Source of the DNA: an uncultured Oscillospiraceae bacterium
GTDB taxonomy: Bacteria; Bacillota; Clostridia; Oscillospirales; Oscillospiraceae
DNA: 64,000 nt
NCBI GenBank assembly: GCA_947628315.1
Contig: CANQZJ010000002.1
Location: 16,545-80,544 of the forward strand
Direction of reading: 5' to 3'
In this document: one piece after another, positions 36,705 through 45,460 of the stretch
How positions within the stretch are numbered: the stretch's first letter is position 1
Layout of the letters: each line of letters opens with the position of its first letter
The notes under the pieces: model-generated
The model's input: the letters and a program-made list of their open reading frames with translations, nothing else
Database searches by the model: none
What the model was told of the DNA's origin: nothing
Made by a program: the position numbers and the translations under genes

Positions 36705-37541
36705 ATGAGGCAGTTTTTCAAAAACAACGGCGGCCTTCTGCTGATCGTGGCGGTGCTGCTGACGGCGTTGGTGGCGCTGGGCTCCTATATCTTCCGCGTC
36801 AACCCCATGTCCGGGGTGCTAGAGGTGCTGGCCACGCCCATCCGGGCGATATCCTCCGCGGTGACGGAGTGGGCCCGGGGGCAGTATGACCGCACCTTCC
36901 AATACGAGACGCTGGCCGCCGAGAACGAGCAGCTGCGCCGGCAGCTGGCCGAGATGGAACAGGCCGCCCGCAACGGCCAGGACGCCGTCCGGGAGAACGA
37001 GCGGCTGCGGGATCTGCTGGGCCTGGCGGAGGAGCGGCCGGAGTTCACTTACCAGGACGCGGAGGTCACCCGGCGCGACACCTCCAACTGGGAGTCCGAC
37101 CTGATGATCGATCGGGGCACCGCCGACGGCGTGGCGGCGAACAGCTGCGTCATCGACCAGTACGGCAACCTGGTGGGCGTGGTCACCGAGGCGGGGCTGA
37201 ACTGGGCCTCCGTCACCACGGTGCTGGACTCCTCCTGTGAGCTGGGCGGGCGGATCGCCCGCACCGACGAGGACGCCATCATCCAGGGGGACTTCACCCT
37301 GATGCTGGAGGGACTTCTGAAGCTGTCCTTCCTGTCGGAGGACGCACAGCTGGTGGCCGGAGACCAGGTGACCACCTCCGGCCTGGGCGGCGTGTACCCG
37401 GAGGACGTGCTGGTAGGCGTCGTCAGGGAGCTGCGCACCGACGTGGACGGCATCAGCCGCTACGCGGTGGTGGAGCCCGCCGCCGACATTCCAAACATCC
37501 GATACGTCTATGTGATCACAGACTACAGCGGCGGGGAGTAA
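36705..37541 (+). CDS. mreC: Rod shape-determining protein MreC
   Basis: 278 residues. One membrane anchor (about 8-28, GGLLLIVAVLLTALVALGSYIF), a coiled coil (ETLAAENEQLRRQLAEMEQAAR), and the beta-barrel domains with LMIDRGTADGV, VGVVTEAG, DQVTTSGLGGVYPEDVLVG. MreC is the scaffold that links the elongasome across the membrane. mreB and mreD are not adjacent here, unusual since they are normally clustered. Confidence 0.92.
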   Translation: MRQFFKNNGGLLLIVAVLLTALVALGSYIFRVNPMSGVLEVLATPIRAISSAVTEWARGQYDRTFQYETLAAENEQLRRQLAEMEQAARNGQDAVRENERLRDLLGLAEERPEFTYQDAEVTRRDTSNWESDLMIDRGTADGVAANSCVIDQYGNLVGVVTEAGLNWASVTTVLDSSCELGGRIARTDEDAIIQGDFTLMLEGLLKLSFLSEDAQLVAGDQVTTSGLGGVYPEDVLVGVVRELRTDVDGISRYAVVEPAADIPNIRYVYVITDYSGGE

Positions 37542-37576
37542 TTCCCCGCCGTTTCCGAGAGAAAGAGGGAGAGACC

Positions 37577-40213
37577 ATGGCCGAGATGACCCCCATGATG
37601 CGCCAGTACTGGCAGATCAAAGAGCAGTACCCGGACTGCCTGCTGTTTTTCCGCCTGGGCGACTTCTATGAGATGTTCCAGGACGACGCCAAGCTGGGAA
37701 GCGAGGTGCTGGGCCTTACCCTTACCACCCGGGACCGGGGCAAGCCGGAGGATCAGCGGGTGCCTATGTGCGGCGTGCCCTACCACTCCGCCCAGAACTA
37801 CATCGCCCGGCTCATCAAGCGGGGCTACAAAGTCGCCATCTGCGAGCAGATGGAGGATCCCGCCCTGGCCAAGGGGCTGGTGGATCGGGACATCATCCGC
37901 ATCGTCACCCCCGGCACCGCCATGGACGACGTGATGCTGGACGAGAGCCGCAACAACTACATCTGCGCCATCTACCGGGACAGCGCCGGGGCCGCCATGG
38001 CCCAATGCGATCTGTCCACCGGCCAGTTCGTGGCCGCCCCCTTCCAGGGGCAGGACTGGCTGAACCATCTGATGAACCGATTGTCCGCCTGCCCGCCCAG
38101 CGAGGCCATCCTGTCCGACGGCGCCGCCGCCGAGACGGAGCTGACCGGCTTTCTGAAAGACCGGCTGGGCTGCCTCTGCGAGAACGGGGGGGAGGCCCGG
38201 TTCCGCCCCGCCATGGCGAAGGAGGCGCTGTCCGTCTGCGGACTGTGGAAAGACGGCGGGGAGCTGCCCGACGACCCGGTGGCTTTGCTCTGTTATCAGG
38301 CGGCGGGGGCGCTGGCGGCCTATCTGACCGAGACCCAGAAGACCGATTTGAGCCACCTCACCGCGCTGGAGATCGACGGGGCGCTGAAGCCCCGGTATCT
38401 GGAGCTGGATCTGACCGCCCGCCGCACCCTGGAGCTCACCGAGACCATCCGGGGGCAGGAGAAGAAGGGCTCCCTGCTGTGGGTGCTGGATCGCACCCGC
38501 ACCCCCATGGGGCACCGGCTCATCCGCGCCTGGATCGAGCAGCCGCTGCGCGACCCCGCCGCCATCGCCGTGCGGCAGGATCAGGTGGCGGCGCTGGCGG
38601 GCGACTCCGTGACACGGGAGGAGCTGGCGCTGACCCTCCGCCGGGTGCCCGACCTGGAGCGGCTCATCGGCAAGGTGTCCTACGGCAGCGCCAACGCCCG
38701 GGATATGCTCTCCCTGGCGGACGGCCTGGCCGTGCTGCCGGAGCTGGCGGAACAGGCCGCCCCTCTGGCCCAGGCCGCGCCGAGACGGTTCGGATTTTTG
38801 GAGCAGTTCACACAGCTGCAGGATCTGCAGGCCCTCCTCCGCTCCGCCATCCGGGACGACGAGGACGGCCACCGGCTGCCCTTTACCATCCGGGAGGGCG
38901 ACTTCATCCGCAAGGGCTACAACGAGGAGGTGGATCACCTCCGGGACGTGCTGGATCACGGCGCGGACATGGTGGCCTCCCTGGAGACGAAGGAAAAAGA
39001 GCGCACCGGCATCAAGAGCCTGAAGGTGCGCTACAACAAGGTGTTCGGCTACTACATCGAGGTGTCCAAGAGCTATTACGCCATGGTGCCCGACGACTAC
39101 ATCCGCAAGCAGACCCTGGTGAACTGCGAGCGGTTCTTCACCCAGGAGCTGAAGGATCTGGAGCACGAGATCCTGTCCGCCCAGACGCGGGTGGTGGCGC
39201 TGGAGTACCAGCTGTTCTGCGAGCTGCGGGAGGCCGCCGCCCAGCGGGTGCGGCAGGTGCAGGAGGCCGCCGGCGGCGTGGCCGCCCTGGATGTGCTCAC
39301 CTCCTTTGCCTCCGTGGCGGTGGAGAACGGCTACTGCCGCCCCCTGGTGGACGACAGCGGCGTCATCGACATCAAAGAGGGGCGTCATCCCGTGGTGGAG
39401 AGGATGTTGAAAAACGACCTGTTCGTCCCCAACGACGCCCACATGGACGGCGGGGAGGATCGGCTGGCCATCATCACCGGCCCCAACATGGCGGGCAAGT
39501 CCACCTATATGCGCCAGGTGGCGCTCATTGTGCTGATGGCCCAGATGGGCTCCTTTGTGCCCGCCCGCTCCGCCCGGATCGGGGCGGTGGATCGGGTGTT
39601 CACCCGCATCGGCGCGTCCGACGATCTCTCCGCCGGCCAGTCCACCTTCATGGTGGAGATGACCGAGGTGGCCCAGATGCTGAAAAACGCCACCCCCAAG
39701 TCCCTGCTGATCCTGGATGAGATCGGCCGGGGCACCTCCACCTACGACGGCATGTCCATCGCCCGGGCGGTGCTGGAGTACTGCGCCGACAAGAAGCGGC
39801 TGGGGGCCAAGACCCTGTTCGCCACCCACTACCACGAGCTCACCGAGGTGGAGAATACCATCGAGGGCGTGAAGAATTACCACATCGCCGCCAAAAAGCG
39901 GGGGGACGGCATCGTGTTTTTGCGGAAGATCGTCCCCGGCGGGGCGGATCAGAGCTACGGCATCGAGGTGGCCAAGCTGGCCGGGGTGCCGGCCAGGGTC
40001 ATCGACCGGGCCCGGGCCGTGCTGGAGGAGCTGGAGGAGCGGGGTGTGGTGACGCCCGCGGCCAGAGCCGCCGACCACGGCGGCGACCAGTTCTCCCTGG
40101 GGGATATGGCGGGCGCCGAGGTGCTGGACACCCTGCGGGGCACCGCTGTGGAGACCCTGACCCCCATCGAGGCCATGAATCTGCTCTATCAGCTGAAACA
40201 GAAGCTCCCATAA
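37577..40213 (+). CDS. mutS: DNA mismatch repair protein MutS
   Basis: 878 residues of full-length MutS. Mismatch-binding FYEMF (GDFYEMFQDDA, about residue 30), connector and lever helices, and the ATPase with Walker A GPNMAGKSTYMRQ (about 635) and ILDEIGRGTSTYDG, STFMVEMTE. The C-terminal HTH-like tail (SPIEAMNLLYQLKQKLP type) is present. It recognises mispairs and recruits MutL, encoded 2.3 kb downstream. GAGAGAAAGAGGGAGAG precedes the ATG. Confidence 0.97.
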   Translation: MAEMTPMMRQYWQIKEQYPDCLLFFRLGDFYEMFQDDAKLGSEVLGLTLTTRDRGKPEDQRVPMCGVPYHSAQNYIARLIKRGYKVAICEQMEDPALAKGLVDRDIIRIVTPGTAMDDVMLDESRNNYICAIYRDSAGAAMAQCDLSTGQFVAAPFQGQDWLNHLMNRLSACPPSEAILSDGAAAETELTGFLKDRLGCLCENGGEARFRPAMAKEALSVCGLWKDGGELPDDPVALLCYQAAGALAAYLTETQKTDLSHLTALEIDGALKPRYLELDLTARRTLELTETIRGQEKKGSLLWVLDRTRTPMGHRLIRAWIEQPLRDPAAIAVRQDQVAALAGDSVTREELALTLRRVPDLERLIGKVSYGSANARDMLSLADGLAVLPELAEQAAPLAQAAPRRFGFLEQFTQLQDLQALLRSAIRDDEDGHRLPFTIREGDFIRKGYNEEVDHLRDVLDHGADMVASLETKEKERTGIKSLKVRYNKVFGYYIEVSKSYYAMVPDDYIRKQTLVNCERFFTQELKDLEHEILSAQTRVVALEYQLFCELREAAAQRVRQVQEAAGGVAALDVLTSFASVAVENGYCRPLVDDSGVIDIKEGRHPVVERMLKNDLFVPNDAHMDGGEDRLAIITGPNMAGKSTYMRQVALIVLMAQMGSFVPARSARIGAVDRVFTRIGASDDLSAGQSTFMVEMTEVAQMLKNATPKSLLILDEIGRGTSTYDGMSIARAVLEYCADKKRLGAKTLFATHYHELTEVENTIEGVKNYHIAAKKRGDGIVFLRKIVPGGADQSYGIEVAKLAGVPARVIDRARAVLEELEERGVVTPAARAADHGGDQFSLGDMAGAEVLDTLRGTAVETLTPIEAMNLLYQLKQKLP

Positions 40214-40226
40214 GAGGTTTGCGTTT

Positions 40227-41588
40227 ATGAATGACACCATCGCCGCCATCGCCACCGCCGCCGCCCCCTCCGCCATTGGGATCCTGCGCCTGTCCGGGCC
40301 GGACGCCGTGGCCGTGCTGGATCAGGTGTTCACCCCTGATCGGGGCGGCCCCATGTCCGCCCGGCCGGATCGGACGCTGATCTACGGCACGCTGCGGGAT
40401 GCAGACGGCGCGGCCATCGACCGGTGCCTGGCGACGGTCTCCCGGGCCCCCCACAGCTACACCGGGGAGGACACGGCGGAGCTCCAATGCCACGGCTCCC
40501 CGGCGGCCCTGGCCCTGGGGCTGGAGGCGCTGTTCCGCGCCGGGGCCCGTCAGGCGAAGGCGGGGGAGTTCACCCGCCGGGCTTTCCTCAATGGCAAGCT
40601 GGATCTGACCCGCACTGAGGCGGTGGCCGATCTCATCCACGCCGAGACCCCCGCCGCCGTCCGGCAGGCGGCCAGTCAGCTGGGGGGCGCGCTGGCCGCC
40701 TCCATTGAAAACATCTACAACGACCTGGCGGAGGTCTGCGCCCACTTCCACGCGGTGCTGGACTACCCGGACGAGGACATCGACCCCTTCGAGGCGGTGG
40801 AGCTGGGCGGCGCGCTGAACCATGCCGCGAAGCGGCTGGACGCCCTGGCCGCCACCTACCGCCGGGGGAGGGCCGTCAACGAGGGGGTGCCCTGCGCCAT
40901 CGTAGGCCGGCCCAACGCGGGGAAGTCCACCCTGTTCAACGCCCTGCTGGGCCGGGAGCGGGCTATCGTCACCCCCATTCCCGGCACCACCCGTGACACC
41001 GTGGAGGAGCGCATCGACCTGGGCGGGGTGCTGTTGCGGCTCATCGACACCGCCGGCCTCCGGGACACGGATGACCAGGTGGAGCGGCTGGGGGTGGAGC
41101 GGAGCCGCGCCGCCATGAAGGGTGCGGAGCTGATCCTGGCGGTGCTGGACGCCTCGCGGCCTGCCACGCGTGAAGACGCGGAACTGGTCAGACAGGCCGC
41201 CGCTGCCGCCCCCACCGTGATCGTCCTGAACAAGAGCGATCTGCCCATCCAACTGGAATTGACGGACGAATGGGGCGCGATCCCTCGCGTCTCGGTCAGC
41301 GCCAGAAACGGCGCGGGGCTGGACGAGTTGGAGACCGTTATCTCCGAGCACTTCCCGGCGGGAGCGGATGCCTCCGCCGTCCTCACCAACGCCCGGCAGA
41401 TGGAAGCCGCCTCCCGCGCCCGGGAGGCCATTCAGAGAGGGGCGGATGCCCTGCCCGCCGGGATGTCCCCCGACGCGGTGGTGGCCGACGTGGAGGAGGC
41501 CATGTCCGCCCTGGGGGAGCTCACCGGCCGCACCGTCCGGGAGGACGTCACCGATTTGATCTTCCAGCGGTTCTGCGTGGGCAAATAG
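40227..41588 (+). CDS. mnmE: tRNA modification GTPase MnmE
   Basis: 453 residues. N-terminal folate-binding domain (TIAAIATAAAPSAIGILRLSGPDA), central helical domain, and inserted G domain (G1 GRPNAGKSTLFN, about 227; G2 GTTRDTVEE; G3 DTAGL; G4 NKSD). The C-terminal FCVGK contains the essential Cys. With MnmG it makes cmnm5-U34 in tRNA. The start lies 13 bases after mutS. Confidence 0.97.
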   Translation: MNDTIAAIATAAAPSAIGILRLSGPDAVAVLDQVFTPDRGGPMSARPDRTLIYGTLRDADGAAIDRCLATVSRAPHSYTGEDTAELQCHGSPAALALGLEALFRAGARQAKAGEFTRRAFLNGKLDLTRTEAVADLIHAETPAAVRQAASQLGGALAASIENIYNDLAEVCAHFHAVLDYPDEDIDPFEAVELGGALNHAAKRLDALAATYRRGRAVNEGVPCAIVGRPNAGKSTLFNALLGRERAIVTPIPGTTRDTVEERIDLGGVLLRLIDTAGLRDTDDQVERLGVERSRAAMKGAELILAVLDASRPATREDAELVRQAAAAAPTVIVLNKSDLPIQLELTDEWGAIPRVSVSARNGAGLDELETVISEHFPAGADASAVLTNARQMEAASRAREAIQRGADALPAGMSPDAVVADVEEAMSALGELTGRTVREDVTDLIFQRFCVGK

Positions 41589-41605
41589 CGCGAAAGGAGA
41601 CCCCC

Positions 41606-42091
41606 ATGAGCTATATCGAAGTGCAATACCCCGCCGAAAAGCCGGCGTTCTATCGGATGTTGAAGGAGCAGCTTGCCCTGTACACGGCGGATTCCCCCAA
41701 TCTCACCGCCGCCCTGGCCAACTTCTCCGCTGTCATCGCCCAGGCGTTCCCTCACGCCAACTGGGCGGGCTTCTACCTGGTGGAGGGGGAGGAGCTGGCC
41801 GTCGGCCCCTTCCAGGGCCGGCCGGCAGTGAGCCGCATCGGGTACGGCAAAGGGGTCTGCGGCACCGCCTGGAAAGAAGAAAAAGCCCAGGTGGTGGAGG
41901 AGGTGTCCTGCTTCGCGGGGCACATCGCCTGCGACTGCAACACCCACTCGGAGATCGTCGTTCCCCTGCGAAAAGCGGATGGGACCATCTGGGGTGTGCT
42001 GGATATGGACAGCGTCCTCCCCGGGCACTTCACCCAGGAGGATCGGATCGGGCTGGAGGAGTGCGTGAAGCTGCTCCCGGTTCCCAATTGA
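41606..42091 (+). CDS. msrC: Free methionine-R-sulfoxide reductase (GAF type)
   Basis: 161 residues from the ATG at 41606. One GAF domain with NWAGFYLVEGEELAVGPFQG, then GYGKGVCGTAW (C85), HIACDC (C109/C111) and EIVVPLRKADGTIWGVLDMDS, the free-Met-(R)-SO reductase pattern. C109 matches the catalytic cysteine and C85 a recycling cysteine; the position ten before C85, a cysteine in E. coli, appears to be Val, so redox relay may differ. Acts in the cytosol on free oxidised Met. AAAGGAGACCCCC precedes the ATG. Confidence 0.88.
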   Translation: MSYIEVQYPAEKPAFYRMLKEQLALYTADSPNLTAALANFSAVIAQAFPHANWAGFYLVEGEELAVGPFQGRPAVSRIGYGKGVCGTAWKEEKAQVVEEVSCFAGHIACDCNTHSEIVVPLRKADGTIWGVLDMDSVLPGHFTQEDRIGLEECVKLLPVPN

Positions 42092-42103
42092 GGAGGAAAA
42101 CAT

Positions 42104-42538
42104 ATGCGCGCTGTGGTGACAAGGGTGAAAAACGCCCGTGTGGAGATCGAAAACCGCGTCAACGGCCAGATCGAAAAGGGGTTCCTTGTCCTGCTGGGGG
42201 TGGGCCCCGACGACACCGAGGCCGCCGCCGACAAGATGGCAGACAAGGTCTGCGGCCTGCGCATTTTCGAGGACGAGAACGAGAAGATGAATTTGAATCT
42301 GGCCGCCGTGGGGGGCTCTCTGCTGGTGGTGAGCCAGTTCACCCTGTACGCGGACACATCGTCGAGGCGGCCCGGTTTCTCCGGGGCGGCAAGGCCCGGC
42401 CTGGCCATCCCCCTGTACGAGCGGTTCATGGATCAGTGCCGCACCCGCGGCTTCACCGTGGAGCACGGGGAGTTCGGCGCGGATATGCAGGTGTTTTCAC
42501 AGAACGACGGCCCCGTGACCATCCTGTTGGAGGTGTGA
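42104..42538 (+). CDS. dtd: D-aminoacyl-tRNA deacylase
   Basis: 144 residues. RAVVTRVKNARVEIENRVNGQIEKG at the start. The cross-subunit motif SQFTLYAD and the closing NDGPVTILLEV (Asn-x-Gly-Pro, the chirality trap) are both present. It cleaves D-amino acids from mischarged tRNA. AGGAGGAAAACAT precedes the ATG. The gap to mutL is two bases, so the two are cotranscribed. Confidence 0.95.
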   Translation: MRAVVTRVKNARVEIENRVNGQIEKGFLVLLGVGPDDTEAAADKMADKVCGLRIFEDENEKMNLNLAAVGGSLLVVSQFTLYADTSSRRPGFSGAARPGLAIPLYERFMDQCRTRGFTVEHGEFGADMQVFSQNDGPVTILLEV

Positions 42539-42540
42539 CC

Positions 42541-44481
42541 ATGCCGACCATCAAACAGCTTGACCCCCATGTGGCGGATCTGATCGCCGCCGGCGAGGTG
42601 GTGGAGCGCCCCGCCTCCGTGGTGAAGGAGCTGATGGAGAACTCCATCGACGCCGGGGCCTCCGCCGTCACGGTGGAGATCGTCCACGGCGGCATGAGCC
42701 TCATCCGCGTCAGCGACGACGGCTGCGGCATCCCCGCGGATCAGGCCGCCACCGCGTTCCTGCGGCACGCCACCTCCAAGATCGCCACCGAGTACGATTT
42801 GGAGGCCATCGGCACCCTGGGGTTCCGGGGGGAGGCCCTGGCCGCCATCTCCGCCGTGTCCCTGGTGGAGCTGCGCACCCGCACCGACGGCGAGGACTTG
42901 GGGACTATCCTGACCCTGGAGGCCGGCGTGGTCACCGGCCAGGAGGAGGCGGGCTGCCCCAAGGGCACCACCATCTCCGTCCGGGATCTGTTTTACAATA
43001 CCCCCGCCCGGTTAAAATTCATGAAGAAGGACGTGGCCGAGGGGGCCGCCGTGTTCGCCGTGGTGCAGCGGGTGGCGCTGTCCCACCCGGAGCTGTCGGT
43101 GAAGTTCCTCCGGGACGGCAGACAGGAGCTGCTCACCCCCGGCGACGGGCAGCTGAAGAGCGCCGTCTACGCCGTGCTGGGCCGGGACGTCGCCCTGGGG
43201 CTGTTGCCGGTGGCCGGCTCCGGCGAGGGGATGGCCGTGTCCGGCTTCACCTCCCTGCCCACCTGCTGCCGGGGGAGCCGGGGATATCAGCACTTTTTCG
43301 TCAATGGGCGCTACGTCAAAAGCCGCGTTATGACCGCCGCGGTGGAGGAGGCGTACCGAAATCAAAAGATGGTGGGCAAATTCCCCGCCTGCGTCATCCA
43401 CCTGACCCTGCGGCCCTCCGAGGTGGACGTGAACGTTCATCCCACCAAGACGGAGGTCAAATTCCAGAAGGAACAGTCGGTATACACCACCGTATACTAC
43501 GCGGTGCTGGCCGCCCTGGATCGGGATCACACCCGGCCCCAGGCGACGATCTCCGCGCCCAGGGGGGAGGACACCGTCACCCCCAACCAGGCAAAGCTGC
43601 CCATGGGTCACGGCCCCGCCGTCCCCGCCCCGAAGCAGGCCGCCCTGCCGCTCAACGACTACACCGCGCCCAAGGCCCCGGTGGGGGAGCGGATGACGGT
43701 GGAGGAGTACAAGGCCGCCGCCGACCCGCCCCCCAAGCGGCCCACGGCGGTGAGTCCCTCCCCCTTCCGCCGGGTGAAGCCCCTGCCCGTGGACGAGCCC
43801 GCGCCCAGGCCTTCCCCCCTCAGGGGGGAAGGTGCCTCCCCCAGGGAGGCGGATGAGGGGGCGAAGGGAGAGCCCGCCCCCATTCCCGAACCTGAGTCCG
43901 CTCCCGCCCCTGAGGAGGAGCCCTGGATCGTCCGGGGAGAGCTGTTCCACACCTATGTGATGGTGGAGCAGGGGGAGAAGGCGCTGCTCATCGACAAGCA
44001 CGCCGCCCACGAGCGGGTCAACTTCGACCGGCTGAAGGCGGCGGACTACAAGCCCATGGTGCAAGAGCTGCTCACCCCGCTGACCTTCACCCCCGCCCCG
44101 GAGGAGCGGGAGCTGCTCCTGTCCCAGACGGAACTGCTGTCCAGGTTTGGATTTGACCTGGAGGAATTTGGCTCCAACGCCCTGGCTGTCCGGGCCGCTC
44201 CGGACTATCTGGAGTCCGGGGACGTGGAGCCCGCCCTGTTGGAGCTGGCCCGCAGGCTCCGGGTGACGGGCACCGCCGACCCCGCCGGGGTGCGGGATGA
44301 ACTGCTCCACACCATGGCCTGCAAGGCCGCCATCAAGGGCGGCCAGCGCACCGGGGCAGAGGAGCTGGAGGAGGTGGCCCGAATGGTCATGAGCGGCCAG
44401 GTCAAATACTGCCCCCACGGCCGCCCGGTGGCCATCGAGCTGACGAAAAAGCAGCTGGAAAAGCAATTCAAGCGCAGTTAA
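42541..44481 (+). CDS. mutL: DNA mismatch repair protein MutL
   Basis: 646 residues. GHL ATPase: MENSIDAGA, DDGCGI (about 60), GTLGFRGEAL, STTISVRDLFYNTPARLKFMKK. The Pro-rich linker (about 330-460) holds an in-frame palindromic repeat at codons 424-440 (PSPLRGEGASPREADEG). The C-terminal dimer/endonuclease domain has DKHAAHERVNFD, ACKAAIKGGQ and CPHGRPVAIE, the metal-binding nuclease set of MutL without MutH. The longer ORF-track start is a shadow; the real ATG at 42541 follows GGAGGTGTGACC. Confidence 0.95.
   Translation: MPTIKQLDPHVADLIAAGEVVERPASVVKELMENSIDAGASAVTVEIVHGGMSLIRVSDDGCGIPADQAATAFLRHATSKIATEYDLEAIGTLGFRGEALAAISAVSLVELRTRTDGEDLGTILTLEAGVVTGQEEAGCPKGTTISVRDLFYNTPARLKFMKKDVAEGAAVFAVVQRVALSHPELSVKFLRDGRQELLTPGDGQLKSAVYAVLGRDVALGLLPVAGSGEGMAVSGFTSLPTCCRGSRGYQHFFVNGRYVKSRVMTAAVEEAYRNQKMVGKFPACVIHLTLRPSEVDVNVHPTKTEVKFQKEQSVYTTVYYAVLAALDRDHTRPQATISAPRGEDTVTPNQAKLPMGHGPAVPAPKQAALPLNDYTAPKAPVGERMTVEEYKAAADPPPKRPTAVSPSPFRRVKPLPVDEPAPRPSPLRGEGASPREADEGAKGEPAPIPEPESAPAPEEEPWIVRGELFHTYVMVEQGEKALLIDKHAAHERVNFDRLKAADYKPMVQELLTPLTFTPAPEERELLLSQTELLSRFGFDLEEFGSNALAVRAAPDYLESGDVEPALLELARRLRVTGTADPAGVRDELLHTMACKAAIKGGQRTGAEELEEVARMVMSGQVKYCPHGRPVAIELTKKQLEKQFKRS
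43810..43860. repeat. Palindromic repeat, family B, copy 2, in frame inside mutL
   Basis: Reverse complement of copy 1 (36046-36093), 51 bases, so exactly 17 codons without frameshift. One stem shows a C-G to T-A pair change relative to copy 1. Confidence 0.85.
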
Positions 44482-44492
44482 GGAGGTGCCCC

Positions 44493-45410
44493 ATGGCATA
44501 TCAACTGAAGGACATCAACGAGGCCGCCCGCCGGGATCCCAGGGGGTTCATGGAGGAGTGCGACCAGCGCTATCAGGACGCCATCGCCAAGTGCGCCGAC
44601 TTCATTGTGGAAAACCGCAGGAACAGCCCGGTGGTGCTGCTGTCCGGCCCCTCCGGCTCCGGCAAGACCACCTCTGCCCACAAGCTCCGGGAGGAGCTGG
44701 AGCGCCGGGGCATCGGCAGCTACGCCATCTCCATGGACGACTACTTTGTCCACCAGAACCCCCGCACCGCCCCCCGCACGCCCGACGGCTCCATCGACTA
44801 CGAGTCCCCCAAAATGATGGATCTGCGGCTGCTGGACGAGCACTTCAAAAAACTGGCGCAGGGGGAGTGGGTGCTGGTGCCCCACTTTGAGTTTGCCCGG
44901 CAGATGCGCAACGACAGCCTGGGCACGCCGCTGAAGGTGGGCGCCGACGAGGTGGCCATCTTCGAGGGCATCCACGCCCTGAACACCGAGCTCACAGGCC
45001 GCCACCCGGAGGCCGCCCGGCTCTATATCTCCGCCCGGAGCAACATCATGGACGGCGACAGGGCTGTGTTCAAAAACACCTGGATCCGGCTCACCCGCCG
45101 GGCCGTCCGGGACTACAACTACCGGGGCACAGACGTGGCGGGGACGCTGGAGATGTGGGGCAACGTCCGCCGGGGGGAGAAGCTGTATATCTCCCCGTAC
45201 AAGGACACCGCCAACATCAAGCTGGACTCCGCGCTGGCCTATGAGGTGTCGGTGATGGCGGCCTATGCCAGGCCCATCATGCAGGCGGTGCCGGAGGACA
45301 ACGACCGCCGGGGCGAGCTGCTGAAGATGGTGGAGGCTTTCGACCTGTTCGAGCCCATCGACCCAAAGCTGGTGCCGCCGGACTCCCTGATCCACGAGTT
45401 CATCGGCTGA
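44493..45410 (+). CDS. Uridine-kinase-like P-loop nucleoside kinase
   Basis: 305 residues. A short helical lead, then P-loop GPSGSGKTTSAHKL (about 52), MDDYFVHQNPRTAPRTPDGSIDYESP, a DEVAIFEGIHALN region, and a lid with IRLTRRAVRDYNYRG. These are typical of Udk-like kinases that phosphorylate uridine or related nucleosides. The extra N- and C-terminal segments make it longer than standard Udk. Twelve bases after mutL, so probably in the same operon. Substrate uncertain. Confidence 0.75.
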   Translation: MAYQLKDINEAARRDPRGFMEECDQRYQDAIAKCADFIVENRRNSPVVLLSGPSGSGKTTSAHKLREELERRGIGSYAISMDDYFVHQNPRTAPRTPDGSIDYESPKMMDLRLLDEHFKKLAQGEWVLVPHFEFARQMRNDSLGTPLKVGADEVAIFEGIHALNTELTGRHPEAARLYISARSNIMDGDRAVFKNTWIRLTRRAVRDYNYRGTDVAGTLEMWGNVRRGEKLYISPYKDTANIKLDSALAYEVSVMAAYARPIMQAVPEDNDRRGELLKMVEAFDLFEPIDPKLVPPDSLIHEFIG

Positions 45411-45413
45411 GAC

Positions 45414-45460
45414 GATCAAAACAGCGCGGAAGACGTTTCGTCTTCCGCGCTGTTTTGGTC
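45414..45460. terminator. 22-bp perfect bidirectional terminator overlapping a gene end
   Basis: GATCAAAACAGCGCGGAAGACG with its complement around TTT; one G-T pair only. It lies between two convergent genes and encodes the last codons of the leftward GH25 gene. Confidence 0.9.

Noticed and set aside
37523-40276. 917-residue minus-strand ORF
   Set aside because: Shadow of mutS, which has all expected motifs on the plus strand.
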